Shown: in pieces, positions 17,629 to 25,811 of the stretch
Numbering within the stretch: the first letter of the stretch is position 1
How the letters are laid out: each line of letters opens with the position of its first letter
Position numbers and translations under genes: made by a program
The notes under the pieces: model-generated
Told to the model about the DNA's origin: nothing
Databases searched by the model: none
The model's input: the letters and a program-made list of their open reading frames with translations, nothing else
DNA from: Yoonia sp.
GTDB taxonomy: Bacteria > Pseudomonadota > Alphaproteobacteria > Rhodobacterales > Rhodobacteraceae
Assembly (NCBI RefSeq): GCF_017854565.1
Contig: NZ_JAFMHJ010000023.1
Coordinates: 1 to 54,197, forward strand
Direction: 5' to 3'
DNA: 54,197 nt

Positions 17629-17637
17629 GCGATGTTC

Positions 17638-17666
17638 TTCGAGGGCCGCGATAGGCGGCCCTCGAA
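17638..17666. terminator. strong hairpin between convergent genes
   Basis: A 12-bp perfect stem (TTCGAGGGCCGC / GCGGCCCTCGAA) with a 5-base loop lies 9 bp after the desaturase stop, facing the spondin gene. It has no T-run on either side, so it may be an intrinsic terminator of low efficiency or a transcript-stabilising structure. Confidence 0.55.
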
Positions 17667-17689
17667 CGGATCGGGGGCGTTATCCGTAA

Positions 17690-18205
17690 TTAGTTTTTGA
17701 CAAAGCTGATCGTGCCCGCGCTGGCCGCGACGGGGCTGTTGGTTTTTGTGCCTTCGTCGTGGCCGATGTCAAAACGGGGCAGGTCGACAGTGATGCCGCC
17801 AGCGTTCAGATCGACCAAAGCGGTGACGTAGTTGTCGGGCACCATCGTGGGCGCAACCATGGCCAGAACCCGCAGCGCGGTGGCATTGGTATCAACGGTA
17901 AAGGTGATCGATTTGCCCGGTGCCAGCAGCACGCCCGGAGGTCCGTCTTCGCCGTGGGCGACCGTGACCATGTCCATGCCGATGGCCGCGACCACGGTTT
18001 TAGGATCGCCTGTCAGGATCTGTGCCTCGGCGGCGTCGGTGACGTAACCCATGGTAAACAGTGCGCCATCATTGGCTGCATCAGTTACGACAATGGGCGC
18101 AAACAGTTCTTCGGTCATGTTGTTGGTCACTGTGACCGTATAGCTGTCGGCGAATGCGGCTGTTGTGCCAAGCGCCAGTGCCAGAACGGATGCAAAATAC
18201 TTCAT
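17690..18205 (-). CDS. secreted spondin-domain protein
   Basis: From the ATG at 18205, preceded by GGAGAAG, the protein has 171 residues; the frame stays open to 18430 without a better start. Residues 1-19 are a signal peptide (MKYFASVLALALGTTAAFA). The mature part resembles a bacterial spondin_N domain: YTVTVTNNMTEELFAPIVV, then DGALFTMGYVTDAAEAQI, GVLLAPGKSITFTVD and ALRVLAMVAPTMVPDNYVTAL. These small extracytoplasmic beta-sandwich proteins are of unknown function in bacteria. It has a 369-bp upstream region with three direct repeats (18393-18467), which suggests regulated expression. Confidence 0.78.
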   Translation of the reverse strand: MKYFASVLALALGTTAAFADSYTVTVTNNMTEELFAPIVVTDAANDGALFTMGYVTDAAEAQILTGDPKTVVAAIGMDMVTVAHGEDGPPGVLLAPGKSITFTVDTNATALRVLAMVAPTMVPDNYVTALVDLNAGGITVDLPRFDIGHDEGTKTNSPVAASAGTISFVKN

Positions 18206-18392
18206 CAATGTCTTCTCCTTGTTAGTCCCTGAAACCAGAGATGCCCCTTTGCTAGTGCGATTGGGGCTGAAGGGAAATTCACGTTTTCCACGTTTGCCGT
18301 GTGCTCGCGTGAGCCGCGATATGCGGCAAAATGTGCGTGTTTCACGCGATGCTGATTGGGGGTGCCCGCGCGCGGCTGTCGCGATGCAACCA

Positions 18393-18467
18393 ATGTTACA
18401 ATTGCCCGACGCATTTGTTTCAAATTCCAATGTTACAGTCGATCACGTCGCGGGCTATGTTACAGTC
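18393..18467. promoter_or_regulatory. three ATGTTACA direct repeats upstream of the spondin gene
   Basis: The 369-bp gap between dnaB and the spondin gene holds ATGTTACA three times: at 18393 (followed by ATTG), 18430 (ATGTTACAGTC) and 18457 (ATGTTACAGTC). The last two share 11 bases. The spacings are 37 and 27 bp. They may be binding sites for an activator or repressor; no regulator for them is identified. An AT-rich stretch follows at 18468-18490. The rest of the gap shows no gene. Confidence 0.4.
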
Positions 18468-18574
18468 ATATTTTATATTTTTTTGTGCAAAGTCATGCTG
18501 TTGTGGCGACTTCGCCTTGATGCAACCGCGCTGATTGTGTCAATGTTTCGCGTGACGGTAGGTATCCGCGAAGG

Positions 18575-20062
18575 TTAGAATTGCGAATCTTCGCCTTGCT
18601 GCCACGGTTTGATCAGGTTGCCAAAGCGAGTGAACTCTGCCGTGAATGACAGTTCTATCGTGCCGATGGGGCCATGGCGTTGTTTGCCAACAATCACGTC
18701 AGCTTTGCCATGCAGGTTGGACATTTTTTCTTGCCAGGCGGCGATAGCGTCCATGTTGGCATCATCGGGCTTTTCACGCTCAGCATAATATTCACCGCGA
18801 TAGACGAACATGACAACGTCGGCGTCCTGCTCGATCGACCCGGATTCGCGCAGGTCAGACAATTGCGGGCGCTTGTCCTCGCGGTTTTCCACCTGGCGCG
18901 ATAGCTGCGACAGGGCGATAACCGGAATGTTCAGCTCTTTTGCAATCGCCTTGAGGCCCATCGAGATTTCACCGATTTCCTGAACGCGATTTTCGGATGT
19001 GCCGCGCACCAGCTGCAGGTAGTCCACGATCAGAACGTCCAACCCATGGGTCCGTTTCAGGCGCCGCGCCCGTGCAGAAAGCTGCGAGATCGGGATCGCG
19101 GCGGTGTCATCAATGAAAAGCGGGCAGGACTCGAGCTTTTTGGCGGCATCGACAAAGCGCCGGAACTCGCTTTCGGTCATGTCGCCCTGACGGATCTTAT
19201 GCGACGAAATTTCAGAGGCTTCCGCCAGAATTCGTGCCGCCAACTGCTCGGCGCTCATCTCAAGCGAGAAAAAGCCCACGACGCCACCATCAACCGCCCC
19301 CTCAGATCCGTCAGACAGCGTGCCGCGCTGATAGGCCTTGGCGACATTATAGGCGATATTGGTGGCCAGCGATGTTTTGCCCATGGATGGACGCCCGGCC
19401 AGGATCAGCAGGTCAGATTTGTGCAGCCCACCCAGTTTCTTGTCCAGATCCACAAGCCCGGTCGAAATCCCGGCAAGACCCCCTTCGCGCTGATACGCAG
19501 AGTTCGCGACATTGACCGCCTCGGTGACCGCGCGCAGGAAACTTTGGAAACCCTGTTCGGACGTGCCTTGTTCCGCAAGGGAATAAAGCGCCTGCTCGGC
19601 CTCGACAATTTGCTCTTTCGGTTCGCTGTGAACATCAATTTTTGCGGCCTTGTCGGCGATGTTGCGCCCCAGTTGGATCAATTCGCGCCGCGTTGCCAGA
19701 TCATAGATCATCTGGGCATAGTCGCGCGCGGCAAAGGCCGATATCGCGGCGCCTGCCAGCCGCGCGAGGTAAGGCGGGCCGCCCAGCTCTTTTAGCCCTT
19801 CGTCATCCTCCATGAAGGTCTTGAGGGTGACAGGGCTTGCCAGCATGTTCTTTGAAATGCGGCTGGCGGCGGTTTCGAAAATCCGCGCATGCACCGGGTC
19901 GTAGAAATGCTTGGGCCCGATGATCGCAGCAACACGGTCAAAGATATCATTGTTCGTCAGGATCGCGCCAAGCAATTGCTGCTCGGCCTCGATCGAATGA
20001 GGCATCAGATCAGCAGAGGCTTCGGCCACGCCGGTTGCATTGAATGCAGCGATTTCGTTCAT
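18575..20062 (-). CDS. dnaB: replicative DNA helicase DnaB
   Basis: DnaB is the hexameric 5'-3' helicase that unwinds DNA at the replication fork. The 495-residue protein has the N-terminal DnaB domain (about residues 20-125: PHSIEAEQQLLGAIL) and a linker. The RecA-like domain has Walker A ILAGRPSMGKTSLATN (about residue 220). Walker B is LDVLIVDYLQLV, and the later motifs ALSQLSRQVENREDKRP and LRESGSIEQDADVVMFVYR follow. Upstream lies a cluster of DnaA boxes (20129-20250). It ends 369 bp before the spondin gene. Confidence 0.95.
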   Translation of the reverse strand: MNEIAAFNATGVAEASADLMPHSIEAEQQLLGAILTNNDIFDRVAAIIGPKHFYDPVHARIFETAASRISKNMLASPVTLKTFMEDDEGLKELGGPPYLARLAGAAISAFAARDYAQMIYDLATRRELIQLGRNIADKAAKIDVHSEPKEQIVEAEQALYSLAEQGTSEQGFQSFLRAVTEAVNVANSAYQREGGLAGISTGLVDLDKKLGGLHKSDLLILAGRPSMGKTSLATNIAYNVAKAYQRGTLSDGSEGAVDGGVVGFFSLEMSAEQLAARILAEASEISSHKIRQGDMTESEFRRFVDAAKKLESCPLFIDDTAAIPISQLSARARRLKRTHGLDVLIVDYLQLVRGTSENRVQEIGEISMGLKAIAKELNIPVIALSQLSRQVENREDKRPQLSDLRESGSIEQDADVVMFVYRGEYYAEREKPDDANMDAIAAWQEKMSNLHGKADVIVGKQRHGPIGTIELSFTAEFTRFGNLIKPWQQGEDSQF

Positions 20063-20128
20063 GTTTATCTCTCACCAGTCCCACGGCGGTTCTAGCAGTT
20101 GTTCTGGGCTGCATACCACAGCCGTTCC

Positions 20129-20250
20129 TGTGGATATCTGCGGATAACTTTCGGCGCGATCCGCAAGATAGTCATGGCGCATCCATAGCTGGTGGCAACG
20201 CGCAGTCATTCTACCAGATATGCGCTATCTTATCCACAGCTGTGGATAAG
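20129..20250. promoter_or_regulatory. DnaA-box cluster upstream of dnaB
   Basis: Two perfect DnaA boxes, TTATCCACA (20230-20238) and its inverse TGTGGATAA (20241-20249), form a 22-bp perfect palindrome (20229-20250). Two near-boxes, TGTGGATAT (20129-20137) and TGCGGATAA (20139-20147), lie closer to dnaB. The cluster occupies the 197-bp gap between pyrE and dnaB. It may let DnaA control dnaB transcription or act as a DnaA-titrating site. The palindrome is also 10 bp after the pyrE stop, so it could help termination. Confidence 0.75.
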
Positions 20251-20259
20251 AATTCGTGG

Positions 20260-20928
20260 TTACTGCGGCTTCCATCCCGCCGGATCGCGTAGGTACGTCT
20301 CGACCGTTGCCAGTGTGGCGGCGTCATAGGCCCCGCGCGCGCGGGCTTCGGCCAGCACATCCCACCAGGTACACAGATGGATCAATTTCACACCATGATC
20401 GGCCAGCGTCTGCTCGACACCGTCGAAGATGCCGTAGAAAAAGATCACGGCAGTCGCATTGCAGGTCGCGCCGGTCTCGCGGATCGCATCGACAAACGAC
20501 AGCTTTGATCCGCCATCGGTCGTCAGGTCCTCGACCAGCAGCACGCGCTGGCCTTCGGTCATCACGCCTTCGATGCGGGCATTGCGGCCGTAGCCTTTGG
20601 GCTTCTTGCGCACATACGTCATTGGCAGGGCCAGCCGTTCCGCGACCAGCGCACTGAACGGAATGCCTGCTGTCTCGCCGCCGGCGATATTGTCAAACGC
20701 CTCGAACCCGGCTTCGCGCATGATGGACACCGACAAAAAGTCCATCAAAGTGGACCGGATACGCGGATAAGAGATCAGCTTGCGGCAATCCACATAGGTT
20801 GGCGCCTGCTTGCCCGATGCGTGGGTGAACGGCTCTGTTGCGTTAAAATCAATCGCCCCGATTTCGATCAGCATACCAGCCGTCAGCCGTGCCATTTCTT
20901 CTTTTGTGGGGAATGAGGTGGGAATCAT
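20260..20928 (-). CDS. pyrE: orotate phosphoribosyltransferase
   Basis: PyrE joins orotate to PRPP to make OMP in UMP synthesis. The 222-residue protein has the PRPP-binding motif [15 protein letters not shown] (about residues 128-142), the [16 protein letters not shown] loop (about residues 107-122) and [14 protein letters not shown] near the N-terminus. pyrC lies 58 bp upstream on the same strand, so the two genes of the pathway are probably co-transcribed. Confidence 0.94.
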   Translation of the reverse strand: MIPTSFPTKEEMARLTAGMLIEIGAIDFNATEPFTHASGKQAPTYVDCRKLISYPRIRSTLMDFLSVSIMREAGFEAFDNIAGGETAGIPFSALVAERLALPMTYVRKKPKGYGRNARIEGVMTEGQRVLLVEDLTTDGGSKLSFVDAIRETGATCNATAVIFFYGIFDGVEQTLADHGVKLIHLCTWWDVLAEARARGAYDAATLATVETYLRDPAGWKPQ

Positions 20929-20955
20929 CGCTTTGACCTACTGTTTCTTATGTCC

Positions 20956-20980
20956 AAAAAATTCTCCCCCCGGAGGGGCC
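20956..20980 (-). terminator. possible weak terminator or attenuator between pyrC and pyrE
   Basis: On the minus strand a C/G-rich stretch able to form a short CCCC/GGGG hairpin is followed by GAATTTTTT. It lies in the 58-bp gap between pyrC and pyrE. The stem is only four or five pairs, so this could be a weak terminator, an attenuator or chance. Confidence 0.28.
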
Positions 20981-20986
20981 GCAGTT

Positions 20987-22039
20987 TCAATCCTCGACAC
21001 GCCAGTGCAGTTCGAACCCGGGATCAAACACTGTCACCGGCCCATCCGGCGTGGTGACGTGGCGGGGGTAGGTGACAGGATCACCTTTTTGCAGCGTGAT
21101 CGTCGCCTCGTTCGGTGACAGCCCATAAAACAGCGGACCGTTCACCGATGTGAACGATTCGAGCTTTTTGAGTCTGCCCGCGGCCTCAAAGACTTCGGCC
21201 AGACACGACATGGTATTGGGGGCGGTGAATATCCCCGCACAACCGCAGGCCTGAAGCTTTGCCGGATCGGTGTGCGGCGCGCTGTCGGTGCCAAGGAAAA
21301 ACCGCTTGTCACCCGACACGGCAGCCTGAACCAGCGCAATGCGATGGGCCTCGCGTTTGGCGACGGGCAGGCAGTAGTAATGCGGTTTGATCCCACCCGC
21401 CAAGATGTGGTTGCGGTTGATGATCAGGTGGTGCGTCGTGATGGTCGCGGCCAGTTGTTTGTGACTGTCGCGGACATAATCCACGGCGTCTTGGGTGGTC
21501 ACATGTTCCATCACGATTTTCAGGTCCGGGACCTTTTTGCGCAGTGGTTTCAGCACCTTGTCGATGAACACCGCCTCGCGGTCGAAAATGTCGATATCGC
21601 TGTCCGTGACTTCTCCATGAACGCACAGCGGCATGCCGATTTCGGCCATCGCCTCAAGCACGGGGCGCACTTTTTCAAAGTCGCGCACGCCCGAGGCGGA
21701 ATTTGTGGTGGCCCCGGCAGGATACAGTTTGACGGCGGTGGCGATACCGGCGGCATGGGCGCGGCGCACGTCCTCCGGGTCGGTCCCTTCGGTCAGGTAC
21801 AGCGTCATCAGCGGGGTGAAATCCATGCCTTGCGGCAGGGCGGCGATGATCCGCGACCGGTAGTCGGCGGCCTGTGCTGCGGTGACCACCGGCGGGACCA
21901 GATTGGGCATGATGATCGCGCGGGCAAAGTGACGCGCGGTCTCTGGCAGCACGGCCTGCAGCATGGACCCGTCACGCAGGTGCAGGTGCCAATCGTCGGG
22001 CCGGCGGATTGTCAGGCGGGTGATGTCTTTATCGCTCAT
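20987..22039 (-). CDS. pyrC: dihydroorotase (class II)
   Basis: PyrC cyclises carbamoyl-aspartate to dihydroorotate in pyrimidine synthesis. The 350-residue protein has the metal motif [11 protein letters not shown] (residues 16-26), the carbamylated-lysine strand [15 protein letters not shown] (about residues 97-111) and VCVHGEVTD. The later histidines are in VMEHVTTQD and [21 protein letters not shown] holds the catalytic aspartate. These are the features of the short, E. coli-like class. Confidence 0.94.
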   Translation of the reverse strand: MSDKDITRLTIRRPDDWHLHLRDGSMLQAVLPETARHFARAIIMPNLVPPVVTAAQAADYRSRIIAALPQGMDFTPLMTLYLTEGTDPEDVRRAHAAGIATAVKLYPAGATTNSASGVRDFEKVRPVLEAMAEIGMPLCVHGEVTDSDIDIFDREAVFIDKVLKPLRKKVPDLKIVMEHVTTQDAVDYVRDSHKQLAATITTHHLIINRNHILAGGIKPHYYCLPVAKREAHRIALVQAAVSGDKRFFLGTDSAPHTDPAKLQACGCAGIFTAPNTMSCLAEVFEAAGRLKKLESFTSVNGPLFYGLSPNEATITLQKGDPVTYPRHVTTPDGPVTVFDPGFELHWRVED

Positions 22040-22156
22040 GTTGCCCGATTACACGTTTGCGGGCCGCGTGACCATAGGGCCTGTGATTGCGCTTGCAGAT
22101 CATGCCCGGGATGCCGATATTAACGCACTGACATGATCATTCGTCGGAGAGACATT

Positions 22157-22444
22157 ATGCTTGGCTTTATCATCGCCGCAGTGGCCGGATTTTTGACCCC
22201 ACATATCGAAGGTCCGGTTGCGGAGCCGATCGTGAAGGCATTGCAGGGGCGCATCCCCGTCGAGGCCAGCGAAAAGCGGCTGATCGCCTTCATGGTGGCC
22301 ATGCTGGGGGCGGGCGTTGCTGCGGCACTGCTTGACAGCGGCACACCCTTTTGGATGATCGTCGGCGGCGTGCTTGGTTATTTTGCGACGCGCATCATGG
22401 CGGCTGGCCAAAAGCTGATCGACGCGCGCAACAGCAAACGATAG
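22157..22444 (+). CDS. small inner-membrane protein, function unknown
   Basis: From the ATG at 22157, preceded by GGAGAGACATT, this is a 95-residue protein. It starts MLGFIIAAVAGFLTPHIEG, with one hydrophobic helix, and then carries two hydrophobic segments (AFMVAMLGAGVAAALL and FWMIVGGVLGYFATRIM). The tail is positively charged (KLIDARNSKR). An ATG at 22133 is also in frame but lacks a ribosome site. The protein is divergent from pyrC and convergent with the 22455 gene. I recognise no family; such small membrane proteins are common in roseobacters. Confidence 0.65.
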   Translation: MLGFIIAAVAGFLTPHIEGPVAEPIVKALQGRIPVEASEKRLIAFMVAMLGAGVAAALLDSGTPFWMIVGGVLGYFATRIMAAGQKLIDARNSKR

Positions 22445-22454
22445 CACCGTTGCG

Positions 22455-23402
22455 TTAGCTGTCGATTTGCGACGGCGCGCTGCGCGCGCCTGACAATTCT
22501 TGCAGCTTTTTGGCGAAAAACGCGTCCTTTCCACGCTGCAGCATGTAGGTGCAGATGATCCGCGCCAGGCTTTTGTGGTTGGTCGATATCAAGCGGTGCA
22601 CAAGATTGCGCGCATAGGTTTGGTCATAGCGACGCGCGCGGAGAAGCTGGGCAAAACGCCGCGCGTCAAGCGAGCCGTCCATCGCCAGCTTGATCATCAC
22701 GTCGTGGATGCCGAGCCGGTCAAACGCACGGTCCAATTGGCTGCCCAGCAGCGGGCAGGGCAGAGGCGTGACATGCGGCTTGCGAAACAGCGCCGCATGG
22801 ATCGCGTCAAGCCGTTGGATCGGATCATAGGCGATAAAAACCTTGCGGGCCCCGTCGATCATTTCGGGGGCATAGCCGTAGCGCCCGGTAAAATTGGCCC
22901 GCCGGTGCATTTTATAGCGCGGGTCCCACCCGGCCATGCCCGCGTCCAGCGTCGCCTGAGGGCGCAGGGCGATGACCGTGGCACCGGGCGCTGCAACCGA
23001 AAACGCCGCCGCAGCATAGCCGCCGCCATCGGCCCCATGAAAGACGATCCGTTCAAAATCATCAAAAAACCCGTCGTCGATCATGCGGTCAAAGAAATCG
23101 AACACCGCGTCGTCCCGAAACCAGCTTTCGCCAAATGACATCAGCGCCAGATGCGACCAGCCATCATGGCGCGCATAGGCAAAGCCGCGCGGCTCGGCGT
23201 CGGTATTGTGGGCGCGAACGGTCTGCGCATTCTCGAAGGTGACAAGCAGGTTATTGCCCGCTTCCAAGAACCCGACGCAGTGTTCTGCGCCGAGCTGTTC
23301 GAAAAAGCCGTGCTCGTCACAGATATCATCCACCTGCGCAAACCATGCGTTGGCTTCAAGGTCGGTCAGGTCTGTATCAATCGTTAACTGGGGGTCTTGC
23401 AT
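22455..23402 (-). CDS. conserved protein of unknown function with a GADGGGYAA motif
   Basis: The ATG at 23402 has the best ribosome site (GGAGCGTAGTG) and gives 315 residues; the frame opens 45 bp earlier. The N-terminal part (about residues 10-95) contains DDICDEHGFFEQL, AEHCVGFLEAGNNLLVTFE and RHDGWSHLALMSFGESWFR. The central motif RIVFHGADGGGYAAAAFS followed by APGATVIALRPQATLD looks like an alpha/beta-hydrolase nucleophile elbow, but the nucleophile position is not a plain serine. Roseobacter relatives are, as I recall, sometimes labelled PAPS reductase. No PAPS-reductase signature (ECG(I/L)H or a PP-loop) is present, and a real CysH is encoded at 35867. Confidence 0.6.
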   Translation of the reverse strand: MQDPQLTIDTDLTDLEANAWFAQVDDICDEHGFFEQLGAEHCVGFLEAGNNLLVTFENAQTVRAHNTDAEPRGFAYARHDGWSHLALMSFGESWFRDDAVFDFFDRMIDDGFFDDFERIVFHGADGGGYAAAAFSVAAPGATVIALRPQATLDAGMAGWDPRYKMHRRANFTGRYGYAPEMIDGARKVFIAYDPIQRLDAIHAALFRKPHVTPLPCPLLGSQLDRAFDRLGIHDVMIKLAMDGSLDARRFAQLLRARRYDQTYARNLVHRLISTNHKSLARIICTYMLQRGKDAFFAKKLQELSGARSAPSQIDS

Positions 23403-23505
23403 CACTACGCTCCACGCGGGGTCAGCCCCCGCGCCTGAGAAATCCATAGGCAGACTTTACGGCAAAATTAGGCGCGAGGCCCCGCGTTATTGGACTGATA
23501 TTGGA

Positions 23506-24729
23506 TTAAAAGAACGCCTGAATCCCGGTTTGTGCACGGCCAAGAATAAGTGCGTGGACATCATGGGTGCCTTCGTAGGTGTTCACCGTCTCAAGATTGA
23601 CCATATGGCGCATGATCTGGAAATCTTCGCTGATGCCGTTACCGCCGTGCATATCCCGCGAGGCCCGCGCGATATCAAGCGCCTTGCCGCAGTTGTTGCG
23701 TTTCATCATGCTGATCATTTCCGGTGCCGCCTTGCCACTATCCATCAGCCGCCCCAGTTGCAGCGCGCTTTGCGTGCCAAGGGCGATTTCCGTTTGCATA
23801 TCGGCAAGCTTCTTCTGAAAAAGCTGGGTTCCGGCCAGCGGTTTGCCGAACTGCTTGCGGTCCAGCCCATATTGCCGCGCCGCGTGCCAGCACGCCTCGG
23901 CTGCGCCCATCACACCCCATGCGATGCCATAGCGCGCACGGTTCAGACAGCCAAAAGGCCCCTTGAGACCCTGCACGCCGGGCAACAGCGCGTCTTCGCC
24001 GACTGCAACATTATCCATGACGATTTCGCCGGTCACGGACGCCCGCAGCGATAGCTTTCCACCCAGCTTTGGCGCGGTCAGCCCCTTGGTCCCCTTGTCG
24101 AGAACGAAGCCCCTGATCTTGCCGCCGTGCGCATCGGATTTCGCCCAGACCACAAAGACATCTGCGATGGGCGCATTTGAAATCCACATCTTAGACCCGT
24201 TCAGCACATAGCCATCGGCGGTTTTCCTGGCCGTGGTCTTCATGCCTGCGGGATCGCTGCCCGCGTCCGGTTCGGTCAGACCAAAGCAGCCAATCAACGT
24301 GCCGGCGGCCAGTCCGGGCAGGTATTTTTGGTGCTGGGCATCTGACCCGTAGGCGTGGATCGGGTACATGACCAGCGACGACTGCACCGACATCATGGAC
24401 CGATAGCCACTGTCGACCCGTTCGATTTCACGCGCGACAAGGCCGTATGTGACATAGCCGGCACCCAGCCCGCCCAATTCCTCGGGGATGGTGATGCCAA
24501 GCAGCCCTGCATCGCCCATCTGGGCGAAAATGCCGGGGTCGACGATGGCGTCGCGATACGCTTCTTTGACCTTTGGTTGCAGCACATCCCGGGCAAAGGT
24601 GCGGGCCGCGTCACGCAGCATCCGCTCATCCTGGGTCAACTGATCTTCGAGGCGCAGCGGATCAGCCCAGTCGAAAGGCCCGAGGTCGGGGCCAAATCCG
24701 GCCGCTTTGATCGGTGTGGAATCATTCAT
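23506..24729 (-). CDS. gcdH: glutaryl-CoA dehydrogenase (acyl-CoA dehydrogenase family)
   Basis: GcdH oxidises and decarboxylates glutaryl-CoA to crotonyl-CoA in lysine and tryptophan breakdown, passing electrons to ETF. The 407-residue protein is full length. The FAD and substrate motifs [17 protein letters not shown] (about residues 148-164) and [16 protein letters not shown] are seen. The catalytic base lies in [16 protein letters not shown] (E386), and the N-terminal [17 protein letters not shown] is typical of GCDH rather than other acyl-CoA dehydrogenases. It points away from the cox operon, with 110 bp between their starts. No other lysine-degradation gene lies nearby. Confidence 0.9.
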   Translation of the reverse strand: MNDSTPIKAAGFGPDLGPFDWADPLRLEDQLTQDERMLRDAARTFARDVLQPKVKEAYRDAIVDPGIFAQMGDAGLLGITIPEELGGLGAGYVTYGLVAREIERVDSGYRSMMSVQSSLVMYPIHAYGSDAQHQKYLPGLAAGTLIGCFGLTEPDAGSDPAGMKTTARKTADGYVLNGSKMWISNAPIADVFVVWAKSDAHGGKIRGFVLDKGTKGLTAPKLGGKLSLRASVTGEIVMDNVAVGEDALLPGVQGLKGPFGCLNRARYGIAWGVMGAAEACWHAARQYGLDRKQFGKPLAGTQLFQKKLADMQTEIALGTQSALQLGRLMDSGKAAPEMISMMKRNNCGKALDIARASRDMHGGNGISEDFQIMRHMVNLETVNTYEGTHDVHALILGRAQTGIQAFF

Positions 24730-24839
24730 GGTGCACCCTCCTGTTTCGCGGGAAGCCTAGGCCTTTGGTCGGAAATGGGCAACGCGCGGCTTGACGCGGG
24801 CGCGTGGGGATGCAGCAATACAATCTGTTGGAGGTCAGC

Positions 24840-25739
24840 ATGGCATTTGCAGATATTGATGAGGTCCAAGCGGCGCTGGCGGCACAGGACTACGTGTGCG
24901 GGCGGCCGCTGGCGACGGTGGTATTCTTGGCGCTGCGGCTGGGGCGGCCCTTGTTTCTGGAAGGCGAAGCCGGGACTGGCAAAACCGAGATAGCCAAGGC
25001 GATTGCGGCGGCGTTGGGCCGTCGGCTGATCCGGTTGCAGTGTTACGAGGGGCTGGATTCGGCCTCGGCCGTCTACGAGTGGAACTTTGTCGAACAGATG
25101 ATCGCGATCCGTGCCGCAGAGGCGGCGGGTGGTGCCGACCGTGACACGCTCAAATCCGAACTGTTCACCGAAGACTATCTGATCGAACGCCCGCTGCTGC
25201 AGGCGATGCGCCCTCAGCCGGGCGGCGCGCCGGTATTGCTGATTGATGAAATCGACCGGACAGATGCCCCCTTCGAGGCGTTCCTGCTCGAGGCGCTGTC
25301 GGATTTTCAGGTCACCATCCCCGAACTGGGAACCATCAAAGCCCCGGCACCGCCCATTGTCATTCTGACATCCAACCGCACCCGCGAGGTGCATGACGCG
25401 CTCAAACGGAGGTGCTTGTATCATTGGGTCGATTATCCCGATTTCGACCGCGAAATCCAAATCCTGCACGCCCGCGCGCCCGAAGCGTCTGCGGCGCTAT
25501 CGCGTGAAATCGTGGCCTTCGTGCAAAAACTACGTTCCGAGGATCTGTTCAAAAAACCCGGTGTCGCCGAAACGATCGACTGGGCCAAGTGCCTGCTGGC
25601 GCTGGATGTGATCAGCCTGTCGCCTGCTGTCATCGCCGATACGCTGGGCGCGATCCTGAAATACCAAGACGACATTCAAAAGCTGGAAGGCTCCGAGGCA
25701 AAGCGGATATTGGATGCGGCAAAGGCTGGCCTTGTGTAG
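24840..25739 (+). CDS. coxD: CoxD-like MoxR AAA ATPase
   Basis: CoxD-type ATPases help build the Mo-Cu or Mo active site of CO-dehydrogenase-like enzymes, probably by partial unfolding for cofactor sulfuration. From the ATG at 24840 (ribosome site TTGGAGGT) the protein has 299 residues. Walker A is FLEGEAGTGKTEIAKAIA (about residue 38), Walker B is VLLIDEIDRTDAPFEAFLLE, sensor 1 is IVILTSNRTREVHDALKRRC. It is the first gene of the operon, 110 bp from gcdH. A short VWA partner, CoxE, follows 72 bp downstream. Confidence 0.88.
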   Translation: MAFADIDEVQAALAAQDYVCGRPLATVVFLALRLGRPLFLEGEAGTGKTEIAKAIAAALGRRLIRLQCYEGLDSASAVYEWNFVEQMIAIRAAEAAGGADRDTLKSELFTEDYLIERPLLQAMRPQPGGAPVLLIDEIDRTDAPFEAFLLEALSDFQVTIPELGTIKAPAPPIVILTSNRTREVHDALKRRCLYHWVDYPDFDREIQILHARAPEASAALSREIVAFVQKLRSEDLFKKPGVAETIDWAKCLLALDVISLSPAVIADTLGAILKYQDDIQKLEGSEAKRILDAAKAGLV

Positions 25740-25811
25740 CCCGATGCATCTTCCGAGTGGAAATATCCCACAGGGGTCCGGGGATGTGAAATCCCCGGTC
25801 TTTGGGTGGCA

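Noticed and set aside
18206..18430. N-terminal extension of the spondin protein
   Set aside because: The signal peptide and the ribosome site both support the ATG at 18205.
20129..20250. The DnaA-box cluster as the chromosomal origin
   Set aside because: Too few boxes, no AT-rich unwinding stretch and no usual origin neighbours (dnaA, hemE, parAB, gidA) in the window.
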